In this document: positions 48,786-61,638 of the stretch, one piece after another
Position numbering within the stretch: the stretch's first letter is position 1
How the letters are laid out: every line of letters begins with the position of its first letter
Assembly: GCA_035610835.1 (NCBI GenBank)
Contig: CM069442.1
Location: 27,419,798-27,483,797 of the forward strand
Source: Ophiura sarsii
Lineage: Eukaryota; Echinodermata; Ophiuroidea; Amphilepidida; Ophiuridae
DNA: 64,000 bases
Direction of reading: 5' to 3'
Notes under the pieces: generated by a model
What the model was told of the DNA's origin: nothing
Seen by the model: only the letters and a program-made list of their open reading frames with translations
Database searches by the model: none
Position numbers and translations under genes: made by a program

Positions 48786-50955
48786 TACAGAACCAAGTTG
48801 AGATGTGGGCATTGAATTTAGTACGGTATGTTACAACACAATCCTATGATTTTATGATTCTGTAATTCTTTTTTTAAATTAACTTATATTTGATTGAATG
48901 TTAAATGTAAAATATAATCAAAGCGGGATACAAGTTGCAATGTTTTAACCGACAAACTAGTTCATAAAATTCATTACGGAATGTCCTAATGAAGACGAAC
49001 AGTTCCTTTGAAATATAATTGATATTGTATTATATAGATAAGTGGTTTCCCCCCAACTCTTAACTCCGAACTGAAATGTTGTGTGTAACCCCACAAAGAG
49101 TAACGCATCTAAGTGCAAATATGTAAATGTACCTTTTTAAAACTTTTTTCATTGTTATTCTTACTGATTTAGTGAACGTTGTAAGGTATCATCTATTTAA
49201 CATAAGTACCAAATATTGTGTGTGCAAAATTAACATTTATGTAGGTGCTTTATTGTTGCAAGTATCCAGAGTTTTTCTATTTCTGATTTGTTTGACAATA
49301 AGGCAATGAGAAGGGGAAAACACACTATTTTGAAATCAGGTGGCCTTTGCAAGGTTTATTCATTGGTTTGATACTTGTTTAACTTATGATTCCATAGAAA
49401 AGGATGTGTTTTTCAAATAGAGAGCCCTCTAAATGGTTTTCTACCCTGCCTAACATAACCTTTTCATGACCATGTACATTGTAAAATTGAGGGCTTACTT
49501 TGCAAACATCGATCTCCACTTCACCTATAACTCCTCTCACAATAAAAAAACACCTCAGATTGTGTTTGATTTTGCCTTCAATGTTGGACAGCCGATCATT
49601 TCATGGGAGCCTTTAATGGTGGCATTACTGGTTGTGCTTTGTAAAGTAAGCCCCCTATATTATGTGGACTCATGGTTTGTTAAATCTCGCCGTTTCGTCA
49701 TAAATGGTAAGTGTCAATAATCAGTTACTGATATGTATCACAGGGGGTTTAATAAGGACATGGTTACACCATAACTTCCAGGGTTCACAAATCAAGGGTC
49801 AATATATTACGACACCCACACCGAGTGTTGATGAGTCAAGAACGACGCATCTGTTATTTTACAGTCATTGACCACTTAATCCTCTGTCAAAAATAACAGA
49901 TATCTAAATACAAGTATATACAACTGGTGCTATATGAAAATTTTATAAAATTTAACCTTATTACAGCAGTCATCAGATGTGATTTGTATTCCTCAAATTC
50001 AAGCTGCAGATATAGGGCATGTCAAAATGCTCTTGAACGGAAACAACAAAAGTGGCATATACAGTCACACAAAGCTTACTGAAGGTAATTAATTGAGTTT
50101 TTGTTTAAATGGACTTTAATTTTACCAATTATATATCGTATGAAGCTGCTCACAGCAATTTTGATTTGTTTTAACAAAGTTTTTTTTTTATATTTAGTGT
50201 TTTTACTTTCTATAAACCGTTATTTCAATGTGTTGCTTCAGGGATACAATGGTATTAGTGTTGTTTTATATATAGAAATGCCTCAGACCATCCATACACA
50301 CATTTTTATGCATTTTAGAGAAAAAAAGCAAATATGTGTACAAATTATGTATAGATAGTGCAAAAATATTCTCCAGTTTTTTGAAAAAGACACACAAACT
50401 TTTTACAATGATGTCTGCTACACGGAGACCGCATAGTGTAGGTATTTTAATAGGTATTTTCCACAGATTTTTCAGCTTGTACATTTTTTAAATGTTTACT
50501 CGTTGTGTATCATGTTGTTTATCCAGACAAAATTAATGTTGCCCCTGGCAACAGTTGCGAGGTAGTTTTAAACAGATATTTAAAATTTTGAATAGTGAGA
50601 AAAATATATATGTATTGATTTTTATCTTGATCAAATCAAGCACTGGTCATTTCTGTGAAATATTTTAATGAGATAATTTTAAAATTACTGCTATCCAACG
50701 GGTCTAATCGATTACTAATAACGTTGGTAACAGTATTTAATATATAAGCCCAAGGCTTTATAAAAGTGATTTTAATTTATCAAGCATCTACAATCGGTGC
50801 CGTTGAGAGCTGCCGCTCAGAAGCACTATTTTTGAAATAGTGATATTTTTCAAAATCATGCAATCGAAGTAGATATATAATGAAATAGATTTTTATGATA
50901 TTATCTTATTGAATGAATATGGGGAAGCAAATGGATTACCGCCAGTGACCTCACA

Positions 50956-51167
50956 TACTGTAAAACAAGTTAATTTCGCGAGCAATTTAATTTCTCAAAT
51001 TTCTGGAGAAGCTCAAATTCGCGAAATTATATTGCCGCGAATTGATGTGTGTGAAGATGACAGTAGTGGTAGAAATGTTATGTTCGCAAAATTAAGTTAC
51101 CGCTGAACTAGTGATGATAAGCAATTTGCATACAAAAGTTGCCGCAAAATTAACTTGTTTTACAGTA
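50956..51167. mobile_element. TACTGTAAAA-family A-like MITE with perfect 21-bp terminal repeats
   Basis: TACTGTAAAACAAGTTAATT (plus one T) at 50956-50976 is exactly complementary to 51147-51167. Interior TTCGCGAAATTATATTGCCG and GCAAAATTAAGTTACCGC resemble the other A copies. Perfect ends suggest a recent insertion. Confidence 0.88.
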
Positions 51168-53422
51168 CTATGGGAGTCATAAATATTACCCAGAGAGCAA
51201 TGGTCCATCAATCAGTGAATTGGAAATTGAACTTGGCATTGTGAAACTGGATTATGTCTGATTCTGGTGTTTTAGAATGGGATGAATGTATGAAATTACA
51301 TTTGTGATATTATTATGTATGAAATGGTATTTTTAAAATTTAGTGCTGTTCATTGCTGGGGTGTGTAAATCTAAGGAAGTAACTGTGGAGAATAATTGCT
51401 GGCGCCATTTTGTTTTTACCCACGAGGACTTTATTGAGGATGTAGTGGTAAGAGGTCTATTGTCTATTAATTGAAACAAACTATGAAATTATTCCTTCAA
51501 AATCGACACCCTCTACATCATGGAAAGTTTTGCTTTTCAAGTTACAGCTAAAACGGCAGACACAATCTCTTTGACTTTCCACCTGTATATAACCGTATGG
51601 GTTAAAAACAAAATGGCACCCATTTAAACGCCAAGAGATAGATTTATATATTTTGTACTGATCTCCTTAACATTTCTATGCTGTAAACAGACTTCATTCA
51701 GTGTGTAGTCATCTTTGGATGGTAGTAGTGATTACTGATGTACATATTAATTACAATTATGGGGAGAAAATTATCAGTAAATAATAATAATTGCAAATTT
51801 TAGTCTATCTGTAAAAATTAGTCCAGATATGGTTTTTAAAAAGATGAAATATTATAATAGACCAGTTGTAAATTGGTGAATAATTGTGGAAACCAGCCAA
51901 ATAGTTTTTTCTGACTATTTTTCTCTGTGTTTGTTCTGTGAGGTCTATTGTGTGTAGATTTTTAGTGTATATGAACTTGAGAAATCAGAGTTGCAACTTA
52001 ATTTATTATTATGCAGACCCTTTAGATGGGCTGCATATGCTATCATTTGGGCTTTAAACTAGCATATTGGTGGTGAAGTTTGTGGCACCCAAATGATATA
52101 GTTATGTTTTGCCAGGCATTTCACCCAATCAGGTGCAATAGCACTAATTCTGGCATCATCAACTTGCCATAGATCCATATTGTACCAGATTGGGTTTGCA
52201 AGTGTTTGGCAATACTCTAACACTGTATTGGGCCCAAAAGGTGCAATTTTACTCCCAAAAGTACTGACAAAACTGAAAACAACCAATTGAGAGTAATTTA
52301 AAATTTCAACTTGATTGGGTGTCATTCAGTGAGAGTTTAAAGTCCTTTGGGTGTAAATATTGTACTTCTAGCAATACCATACACTTTATTGTGCCCAAAA
52401 ACTGGCAATATATTGCAGCTGTGTTTGACATGTGTAGGGTCGATTCTGTGTACATGTCGAAGTGTGTGTAAAGTGTATCATGTAATATTGTAAAATAGCT
52501 CCGACAGTACCTGTAAAGTATCTTATTATCTTACTCCCTACTAGTAAAATGAAATGATCCATATTTCAACAAGGCCAACATACCTCGATCAAATTGGATC
52601 ATATCTATTTTACTTCATAGGGATGTAACTTATTCTTAGCTATAAGATGCTAATGCTATGGATGATGTTGTAGTAAATGTTTTTAAAATGAATTGTGCTG
52701 TTCAAATTTTCTCAATGCGTGTCTAGAGTTGTAGACTCAAAAGATTAACACTTGTGATGGCTTCCTAAATGAAGTCTTGATGAATAAATGTTGTTGACAA
52801 GACAAATTGTCAACTCAGAAATTGAAAAATTCATGCAGATTTATGTGTTTTTTGTTGTCTTTTTAGCCTCATGACAAAACTGGCTTCTCATTTATGTTGA
52901 TCTCTTTGTATGTGTAGGGCCCTGGGGCTTATTTATTAACCGTAAACAACATTTCGCCATAGTGAGAAACCTATTAACTATACATAGACGTAATATACGC
53001 CCTCGCCTGTCCCCCTTCGGCCCGACACGTAATATTGTCAACCAAGCACAAATACCAGCTCAAATGGCTCAACCAAAGCTGTTCTAATTAGCGGTATATC
53101 CCCGACTTGCTGACGACCAAGCTGTTCCAACCCGAGGGCTACTCCCCTCACATCTCATTGATTCTGTAGTCGCGCTGACTGTTATGCCAGTGTTGGGGAC
53201 AAGGTCGAATGGTCGAAACCACTTATAGGTCTACATGTAGCACAGAGAAATGTATCGCAAGTGAGCTCCATTTTTAACTGGAATATCAGTAAATGAGAAA
53301 ATAGCGAGCCCGATACCAGTGCTACACTATATACACTGTACATGTGTGTACCAATCAATCAAGTATATACTACTCTTTATTCCGTCATGGTTTAAGTATT
53401 ACAAAAAAAACCTCTGCACGAG

Positions 53423-53495
53423 TTGTCTGCATAGCTCAGATTAGAACCTCGCTATGGTGCAGAAGGTTTCAGGTTCGAATCCTTGTCGAATCTCT
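53423..53495 (+). repeat. tRNA-like (SINE-type) sequence
   Basis: GCATAGCTCAGATTAGAACC (A-box-like) and TTCAGGTTCGAATCCTTGTC (consensus B-box GGTTCGAATCC). The acceptor and T stems do not pair fully, so not called as a tRNA gene. Confidence 0.55.
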
Positions 53496-53639
53496 CTTTG
53501 TTGTGATTAAATAATTTTATTAAGTGGAGATTGGTGAAATGAATAAACCTTTAAACTGAAGAAAAATATTACATAACGACATATCTTAAGCCACAACGGC
53601 CCGAAAAACGTTTACACAATGCGGAAGGTAGTCGACTTT

Positions 53640-53812
53640 GTATACCTTGTATAATTTCACTGTCACACAACACCCTCTGATACTTCCCATCCGAGAACCG
53701 ACCAAATAAAACGTGTATTGGTCGGTTCTCGGACGGGAGCGGTTTTTGCAAGGCGAAGTATCAGAGGGTGTTATTCGATTGGCAGTGACAGTGAAATTAT
53801 ACAGGGTATACG
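53640..53812. mobile_element. inverted-repeat (foldback) element
   Basis: ATAATTTCACTGTCAC, ACACCCTCTGATACTTC and TCCGAGAACCGACCAA on the left are followed by their complements TTGGTCGGTTCTCGGA, GAAGTATCAGAGGGTGT and GTGACAGTGAAATTAT. A 20-base extra piece is present in the right arm. Confidence 0.8.
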
Positions 53813-54419
53813 AAGAAGACTATGGGGAAGGGGGAATTTTCCCAAAACGGGGGGTAGGGAATAGGGACGGCGTTTTCACACAAAAAGTACATTTGCACAC
53901 AATTGTTTTTCTTCAGATTTAGGGGTGGGGGCGACCCCCTCTTGTTACAGGCCTGCCGAAGGTTCAAGAGAGAGATTCCTCATAGAACTTTCCAAAAAGA
54001 GTCTTCAACAGGTTTTTTCTGAGTGGTTTTTCGTTCGTAAATAGAATTCCATGGCTTGATATTGTGTTTTAGTATAGTATGCTTTATGATGAAAATCGTG
54101 AAAAATTATATTCCTTAAATTGAAAACAGATTTCCATGAATTAGTCAAAAGGTCTGTGATGTTTTTACGGAAAATACAGTCAAGATAGATTTATGATTCT
54201 AGGTAAGTCAAACTTCATTATTAAGAGAGGACCATTTGAAAATGATCACATATTTAAATAATTGCTTAAAAATTCAGGTTTGTTGTCTTTTTAAACAATG
54301 CTGTGTCGTTGACATTGAGCAAAAAAGGAAAATGGAGGTATCAAATACACGAAAATAAACCTATCCAATGTTAAAATATTGTCCATACGAATAACAAATT
54401 TAGAACAGTTAGTTACACA

Positions 54420-55905
54420 GGGTGTCCCAAAAAAAACCTGTGCACGTGTTTACCCAACTTATTGACCATCAAGTTCTACAATTAGTCTCAGCTTCTGATG
54501 ATGTTTGGTTAACGAGTTATCAATAAGTAAAACGTAAAAAGGTCGTTGACCTTTACATTTGGGGTCAAAATTTAAACTTGCTCCGATTTTTCAATATAAT
54601 ATCTCAAATTGTTCGTCTGATCACAAGGATTCCAGAAATAATAGTTTTTACCATCTAGATTATCTATTGTTCCTTATAAAGGGGTCAAAAGGTCAAGTTC
54701 CATATAGGTCAATGGACCTTGACCTTCTGACTCACAACAAATATTCCAGGTGGTAATAAAAATACCATACCTGGAATCCTTGTGATCAGACGAACAAAGT
54801 GAGATATTGTTTTTAAAAATCGGAGCAATTTTAAATTTTGTCCCCATTTTTGCTTGATAATTGGATCATGAAAAACATTACAAGATGATTTTTAAGGGCA
54901 GAATGTCAGAAATAAATTGAAAGAAAAACTTATTTTTATTTTTATGCAATAAAAATCGAAACCAGCAACATGATAACAGTTCACTGACCGTAAACGCTGT
55001 TGCCTTTTTAATTTATGCAAATGGGATCTGTTTAACTATACGTACGTCAGTATAGCTAGGACTTTCCTATCCCAAATTTAGTAGAATTCCTGCTGATATC
55101 TTGTTCTCCAAGATATGGCGCATGACTTGTTTACGTAATCATCACCACACCTGTCATACCGCATATCATTACCGTGTTCCTTTAAGCATGCCAAGGCACG
55201 AGTGGAAAAAACCTGTTTAAATTTCGCGGCTGTTGATGAAGTGCCCTGGTATCTTGTTCTCCCGGGGCTTGCTATTGACTTGTTTACGTAACCGTCACAC
55301 CTGTCACGCCGCATATCATTACCGTGTTCCTTTATGCAGGCCATGGGCACGAGTGAAAAGCACCTGTTTAAATTTTGCGGGCTATTGATGCGAGAGCCCA
55401 TTATCTTGTTCTTCAGGGGCTTGCTATGACATGTTTACGTAACCGTCACACCTGCCATGCCGCATATCATTACCGTGTTCCTTTATGCAGGCCAAGACAC
55501 GAGTGAAACACACCTGTTTAAATTTCGCGGCCGGGATTGTTGATGTGAGAGCCCAGTGGTATTCTCCAGAGGCCGGCGCTTGACTTGTTTAATTGACCAT
55601 GACCTTTTGACCCACAACATTATAGGTAGTTAAAAAATATCATACCTGGAATCCTTGTGATCAGACGAACAATTTGAGAGATTTTTTTTAATCGGAGCAC
55701 TGTTGACCCCATACGCAAAGGTCAACCCATACGCAAAGGTCAACAACCTGTTTACGCTTTACTTGATAAAACCGGTAACCAAAAATCAGAAGTGAAACAA
55801 ACTATGTAACATTTTTGGAATCATTGTGCTCAGACGAACAATTTATTATTTGCAGGGAAGCAATTTAAATGTTTGATTCCGCCCTCACTTTGACGTGGGA
55901 CACCC
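54420..55905. mobile_element. ~1.5 kb non-autonomous element with GGGTGTCCCA ends and an internal satellite
   Basis: GGGTGTCCCA at 54420-54429 faces TGGGACACCC at 55896-55905. Sub-terminal GTTCGTCTGATCACAAGGAT occurs at ~54610 and in complement at ~54775, ~55650 and, altered, at ~55830. Between them, three ~152-base units (55098-55555) share GACTTGTTTACGTAA, CCGCATATCATTACCGTGTT and CACCTGTTTAAATTT. No transposase. Confidence 0.75.
55098..55555. repeat. 152-bp tandem repeat, three units
   Basis: ATCTTGTTCT marks unit starts at 55098, 55251 and 55403. The minus-strand open frame across it is a repeat artefact. Confidence 0.9.
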
Positions 55906-56944
55906 GCTATATTTGTTAAATGACCTTCCTAGAAGACAAATCCACCCTGAGAAACGGCCCTTCTTTCCCCATGGTCACGGGATCAATTGAGATGACCCTA
56001 CCGTCTACTCCCCCTTCTCCACGATCAATGTTGCGAGGCCATGTGCTGATAGTAGACAAATTGTGGGATTCAACATTGATCAGGGGAGAAGGGGAACATT
56101 TTACATTACACCTACAAATAAAAGTGTTTGAACAATATTTTCTAACATTGTAGTTGTCCTACAATGCTAAGTAGGGGTGAATAACAATATATTTAGAAAC
56201 TCAATCACTTGGAGGTCAACAAAAGACGAAATATGAAAGTATTAGTCGAAATCCGCTATTTTGACCAATCAGATGAGGTCATCAATAACTCGGTAAACCT
56301 TTATTTAAAAAGTGATCAAAATAAGCATATCTTGTCTTTATTTTGTTTATAGGTATTGATATAGGCCTATTTATGTATTGATATGCCTAAACAAAATAGA
56401 AATAAATAGACTTATTTTGATCAATGTTTTATTAGTCTCAATATCTCAAATTGGGAAATGGATAATATCTTATACAGCGCGGTTTTGTTTTGTTTTGAAC
56501 TCATCAAACCATTGAAACAGATATGCCATCTAAATGCATTCACCATGCATTCAGTCTCGTGCTCAACATTTGGTGAAATACAATACAAACTTTGTTGCTT
56601 CAGTGAAACTTCTTAAGGTCCTCAAAAAAAGTACGGACACTTTTTCAATCACCAATTTTCCGGAGATTTCGTAATGTATTCATAATGTGTTTCCTCTCTA
56701 TATGAAAAGCTGATGCGTTCCTCTTTCAAACGATACCTCATTTGTAGCAATCACTTGTTTCAGTGCTCAACAACTTGCTTGAGAACATAGGGAGGTCACA
56801 ATCTGAATGTGCCAAAATCATCACTATTTTGTGCTCAAAAGTCAATAGAGTAACACTCTACACTGTTGTTCTTTTGAGCACGAAATAGTCGCTTTTATAA
56901 TAAGTGTATAGCCTTCAGTATAAATATAACTTAAGGACAGTGCA
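55906..56944. other. no recognisable gene
   Basis: AT-rich with no supported coding frame. A short inverted pair TTTGTGCTCAAAAG / CTTTTGAGCACGAAA spans 56829-56889. Confidence 0.5.
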
Positions 56945-57840
56945 AAGTTAGGCATTTGTATCGATACCAAGTAAACCCTTCAAACTACAGTGCAAAGTTA
57001 GGCATTTGTATCGATACCAAGTAAACCCTCATTGTTAAGTTAGGCATTTGTACCGACACTTTATCAAAACCCGTCGATAAAGTCAGGCATTTATATCTGC
57101 ACCAATCAAAATTGACAGTAGGTTGAGTGTTTGTATAATAGATTAAATCAAAACAATTCAGTGCAAAGTTACACATCTGATCGATACAAGTACATGTAAA
57201 TTAAACCTTTATTGTTAACTTACATTTGAATCCACACTAACAAAAAACAAAGCAGTGTAAAGTTAGGCATTTCTATCTATACTCTTAGACCAATACAAAA
57301 TATGCAGTTAAGTTAGGCATATGTATCTACACTTTATAAATAAAGTTAGGCATTTATATCTACACCGTTAAAATAAAAGTCTTCAGTAGTAAAGTTAGGC
57401 ATACATACATACAGTTAAGCCCACAATGTACAAGTACATGTACATTAATTCCTCATTGTTAAGTAAGGCATTGTTACCACTTTAATCAAAACCCGTCGAT
57501 ATAATATCAGGCATTTATTACACCAAACAAAATTGACAGTAGTAGGTTGGGTGTTTGTATAATAAATCAATCAAAATAATTCAGTGCAAAGTTACACATC
57601 TGATCGATACAAGTACATGTAAATTAAACCTTTATTGTTAACTTACATTTGAATCCACACTAACAAAAAACAAAGCAGTGTAAAGTTACGCATTTCTATC
57701 TATACGCTTAGACCAATACAAAATATGCAGTTAAGTTAGGCATATGTATCTACACTTTATAAATAAAGTTAGGCATTTATATCTACACCGTTAAAAAGGT
57801 CTTCGGTAAAGTTACGCATACATACATAGTTAAGCCCACA
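56945..57840. repeat. higher-order repeat: 424-bp unit built from AAGTTAGGCATTTRTATC motifs
   Basis: The motif AAGTTAGGCATTTGTATC and variants recurs every ~50-60 bases, and the whole pattern repeats with a 424-base period (CCTCATTGTTAAGT at 57027 and 57451; ATTCAGTGCAAAGTTACACA near 57158 and 57580). About two units. An isolated motif is also at 59632-59655. Confidence 0.88.
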
Positions 57841-59738
57841 ATTATTCTTTCCTTTGAAAAATATGAGTTTTTTGCATTTTTCTCATATCTATACCAGCTG
57901 GAGTGGTGAAACTTTCGCTTTACACAAAAGACTTTAGTTTGCAAGTACAAATCAATATATTTGGGTTCAACATTTTATGCCTGTGGTCACGCGTTATGAA
58001 CTCGCCTCCCAATAGGGTGGATTTTTAGTTTTATGCTGTCATTTTCCTCAAATATTTTCAAAACCACAAAAGCTATCTCAACAAATTTGATATCATTTTA
58101 AAGCCCTAATAACAAGCTATCTGCCTGCAAAATGGCATTGGTATAGCTAATACAGAAGGGGAGATACCGCTGTTTGATGTTTGGAGACCAGGGAGTGGTG
58201 CTGGAAGGGGTGCCGCTGGAAGGGGTGCCGCCTGTACAAACTCAATGGGGATAATCCAATAATGGCGATAATCTTTGTTCTTTTTACAATAACTAGTCAT
58301 CCCACAATGTTACAAACACCATTCTGGTCCCATTTTAAAGGATATTTAGTAGTCTTTAAGTATGTGGTTCAACAGACTTGTCAACTATTTGTAACAACTA
58401 ATTAATTATGGATAAGACCATGATCACCAGCTTTTTTCCTATTCGCTACACAGTCAACATGAATAATCAGCCTCAATTTACCGGATTTATAAAAATGACT
58501 ATAACAGAAAAAGTTTTCAACCTATGATAGCAAAAGTATACATTTTTGGAAAGCTTGTAACTAGAGGAATTCAGAAATGCAGTTCATATCAGGGAAGGGT
58601 ACATCCTTAAACAAATATTTCTGAAAATTCTAAAAATATATAAAATAAAAATTGGAGATATTCACTAGCCGGTATAATTACCATACCGACGTAGTAACTT
58701 TGACAATTATATATCATCTAATGGGTAATTTCATGAGGAATTCAAATATGTAAAGTAAATAATGAGAGGGGTAGGTATAAAAAATATATGGATCTCAAAT
58801 TAAAAATTAAAAAACTCTGATATTTTCCCGAACATTTCCGATCATACCATTTTAGTTCTTGGTCGTACTATAATTTTAATGGCATATTTGGTTTCCTCAT
58901 GCAATTTCCCTTCAGAAAATGTATACTTTTACTACCTCAGGGGGGGTATACAAGCAAATATAAATGTGTAAAGTTAAAATCATGTCGCAAAAGCCAAAAT
59001 CCGTGTGTAACGCGAAAGGAGGCGAGCTTAAAACACATGACCCTGTCCAAAATTATTCATACCCCATAACAAGTCTCAGGATTGAGGCCATTTTTGGTGA
59101 TGATACGCTTGTTTTTGACATTCCAAACGTTCATATATTGTGTGATAGGCTTTTATATTGTTATGCAATTATTCCATGATGTGTGCATACAATGTGGATG
59201 CATTACAAATGTGCCCTATTTAATGTACAGTGAGGGATATTATAGGACAACACTCTAGCTCTTTGTCAGCATTGCGATGAAGACCAAATAACTCAGTGAG
59301 GACCTTTGTGTGTGCATACTGTGAATGCTCACAAAAAGGGGAAAGGCTGCAAAGCTATTTCGAAGCAACTCCAAGTGCCAGATTCCACTATACAAAGCAT
59401 AAATAGGAAGAACAAGACGTTCAACTCAATTAAAAACCATGAAGGACGCAGTCGGAAGCCATGGTGTATATAGGCTAGGCCTATATACCCTTGTTTGACA
59501 AGAAAAGTATAATGAAATTCCAAATTCCTTTATAGGGGTGCACGTGTTTTTCTGGAATAGCCCAATGTATTAAACGTTAGTAATTGATAAGGGAAACATA
59601 AGCCTATTATAGGAATGTCAAAATATGGTGAAGTTAGGCATTTGTGCGACACCAATCTACATGTACATCAATAACAACCGTATAATAAATAAAACACATC
59701 CGCAAAGCTTGATGTGGTAATGAGGTATTACATCTGCT
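57841..59738. other. no recognisable gene
   Basis: Includes a small tandem GCTGGAAGGGGTGCCGCTGG (58198-58229). Open frames are short and lack recognisable motifs. Confidence 0.5.
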
Positions 59739-59982
59739 GTTAAACCGCTGTTTAAAACAGTTGTTCAATTCACCCGATAAAACAACCTGGTTGTTCAAAC
59801 TGAGTTGTTGAAATATTCATAAACTTGACAAACTCTGATTAAACATTCAATTCAAACAGACTTGTTTAATATCTAAACAACACTTGTTTAACAAATCAGT
59901 TTAAACAACCAGATTGTTTAACGGATGAACTTAACAACAATGGCTGTTTAAAGTTTCAAACAAACTTTTTAAACAGCGTTTA
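59739..59982. mobile_element. MITE-like palindromic element rich in TGTTTAAAC
   Basis: CTGTTAAACCGCTGTTTAAA at the left and TTTTTAAACAGCGTTTAAA at the right. The interior is made of GTTGTTCAA, CTTGTTTAA and AAACAAC motifs facing each other. Confidence 0.6.
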
Positions 59983-60143
59983 AAGGCATCGTATAAGATA
60001 TCGATGGTTCATCAAAACCTCTTCTTTTTGTCATCAGCTGGAAGTTATGATGCTATTCTTCTGGTGATGTTGGCGAAGGGCACTGAAAAGGAGGGCAATG
60101 TCGCAGCCCTGTCCCTGTTAAGAGTAAGGACTGGTTTCCTGCT

Positions 60144-60645
60144 AATTATTCAAGCATAGCAAGATGGTTTTGGGAACGTTTTCATGACCATTTTAGTTAA
60201 AACACTGGTAATTTGTGCGCGCTTCGCGCGTAATTATGTTCACTATTTAATTATTCAAGCATAACAAGATGGCTTCATAAACTTTTTATGGACCATTTTA
60301 GTTAAAAAAGTGAAAATATGTGCGCGCTTTGCGCATAATTATGTTCAATATTACATTATTCAAGCATAACAAGATGGCTTTAGGAACGTTTTTTGGACCA
60401 TTTTAGTTTAAAAAGTTGAAATTTATGCGCGTTTCGCTCGTATTATAGTTTCAATGTTAAGTATTCAAGCATAAAAACATGGTTTCATGAACGTTTTCAT
60501 GACCATTTTAGTTAAAACGCTGGTTATTTTTTGCGCGCTTCGCGCGTAATTATGTTCAATATTTCATTATTCAAGCATAACAAATTAAGATGGCTTCAGG
60601 AACTTTTTTTGGACAGTTTAGTTAAAAAGCTGGATTTTTTGTATT
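60144..60645. repeat. ~105-bp minisatellite, five units
   Basis: Units start at TATTCAAGCATAACAAGATG (about 60147, 60252, 60357, 60462, 60567). Each carries GACCATTTTAGTTAAAA and a TGCGCGCTTCGCGCGTAATT hairpin core in varying states. Confidence 0.9.
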
Positions 60646-60879
60646 CATAGCAAGGAGAGCTTTTCTAGGCCATTCAAACATGCTAAAACCCAACAGCTTC
60701 AGTGGGCTCCTACCCCTAAACCCCCGCCAATGGTTCGCCCCTGGACCCACCAGGGGCCCTTAAGCGGGCCCCTCGAACCCACGCCGTAGTGGTGAAGACT
60801 TACACATTTACAGCACCCCCATACAAAATATACTTCTAAGGGCCCTGGTCATCTAGTTACAAACCAGTTTTTTACTCGT

Positions 60880-61130
60880 ATGTTCAAGACACATTACAAA
60901 TTCCGGATAGCTGCAAAAACTACAGAACACATCAGACGTTTCACAGAACACATTCCGACGTGTTTTACACACGTTCAGGATGTGTTGGAAGCGTCCAAAT
61001 GTAACAGATATAGAACATGTTCATGTGTTCAGATGTGTTCTGTAGGTGTTCTAGATTTGTTGACGCATCACCATGTGTCCTGCATGTGTTCAAAGGCCAT
61101 TTCTAGAACACATCAAGAACATGGTTACAA
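60880..61130. repeat. degenerate array of GAACACATC / GATGTGTTC motifs
   Basis: At least eight 9-mers close to GAACACATC in both orientations, including AGAACATGTTCATGTGTTC. The 120-codon frame across it is probably a by-product. Confidence 0.5.
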
Positions 61131-61141
61131 TATGATGCATT

Positions 61142-61533
61142 CAAAGGCATATTATGTCCCTGTATGTGATCTTTTCCAAGTAGCGCCCTCTATCATTGAT
61201 TTTACTATGAAAGCGGATTTTCTTGCAGATTTGCATTTTTGATCATAAATCATAAAGATCTTCTAAGTTACAGATCGATACGATTCCTAATTACTTCAAA
61301 ATCATGGCTTGAAAAATAGATTGTACCGAGCGGTACAATCTATTTTTCAAATTTTACTCTAAATTCACTCTTTAAACCATGATTTTGAGGTTATTAGGAA
61401 TCGTATCGCTCTGTAACTTGGAATATATTTATGATTTATGATCAGAAAAGTTAATCTGCAAGAAAATCTGCTTCCAATTTTTTTCGAGGATCGCGTCCCA
61501 TGGGAAAAGATCACATAATATACCTTTATAATA
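61142..61533. mobile_element. MITE, GGCATATTATGT family, copy 1
   Basis: AAAGGCATATTATGT and GATCTTTTCC at the left face GGAAAAGATCACATAATATA at the right. The interior ATCGATACGATTCCTAATTA and its complement form long arms around GTACCGAGCGGTAC. Confidence 0.82.
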
Positions 61534-61638
61534 TAAGACCTGAGACGGTTTTTAAGACTAAACTTGCCAGAGACCTTCTATCAGGCATGTGGGAATACCA
61601 TGAACACTCGCGTGACCTGCTGCGCTAGCATAGGCCTA

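Larger units (their letters stand above)
47951..54419. other. 3' flank of TET without a recognisable gene
   Basis: AT-rich, with MITEs at 48628-48785 and 50956-51167, a tRNA-like piece at 53423-53495 and an inverted repeat at 53640-53812. A short CpG-richer patch lies at about 52970-53170. I see no supported coding frame. Confidence 0.5.

Noticed and set aside
53423..53495. Functional tRNA gene
   Set aside because: A- and B-boxes are good, but the acceptor stem does not pair and the T stem is mismatched; kept as tRNA-like only.
55078..55401. 107-codon minus-strand frame with internal repeats
   Set aside because: Product of the 152-base satellite.
56945..57840. CRISPR-like array
   Set aside because: Eukaryotic DNA; repeats and spacers both diverge and belong to a longer 424-base period.
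60880..61242. 120-codon + frame
   Set aside because: Overlies the GAACACATC motif array and the start of a MITE.
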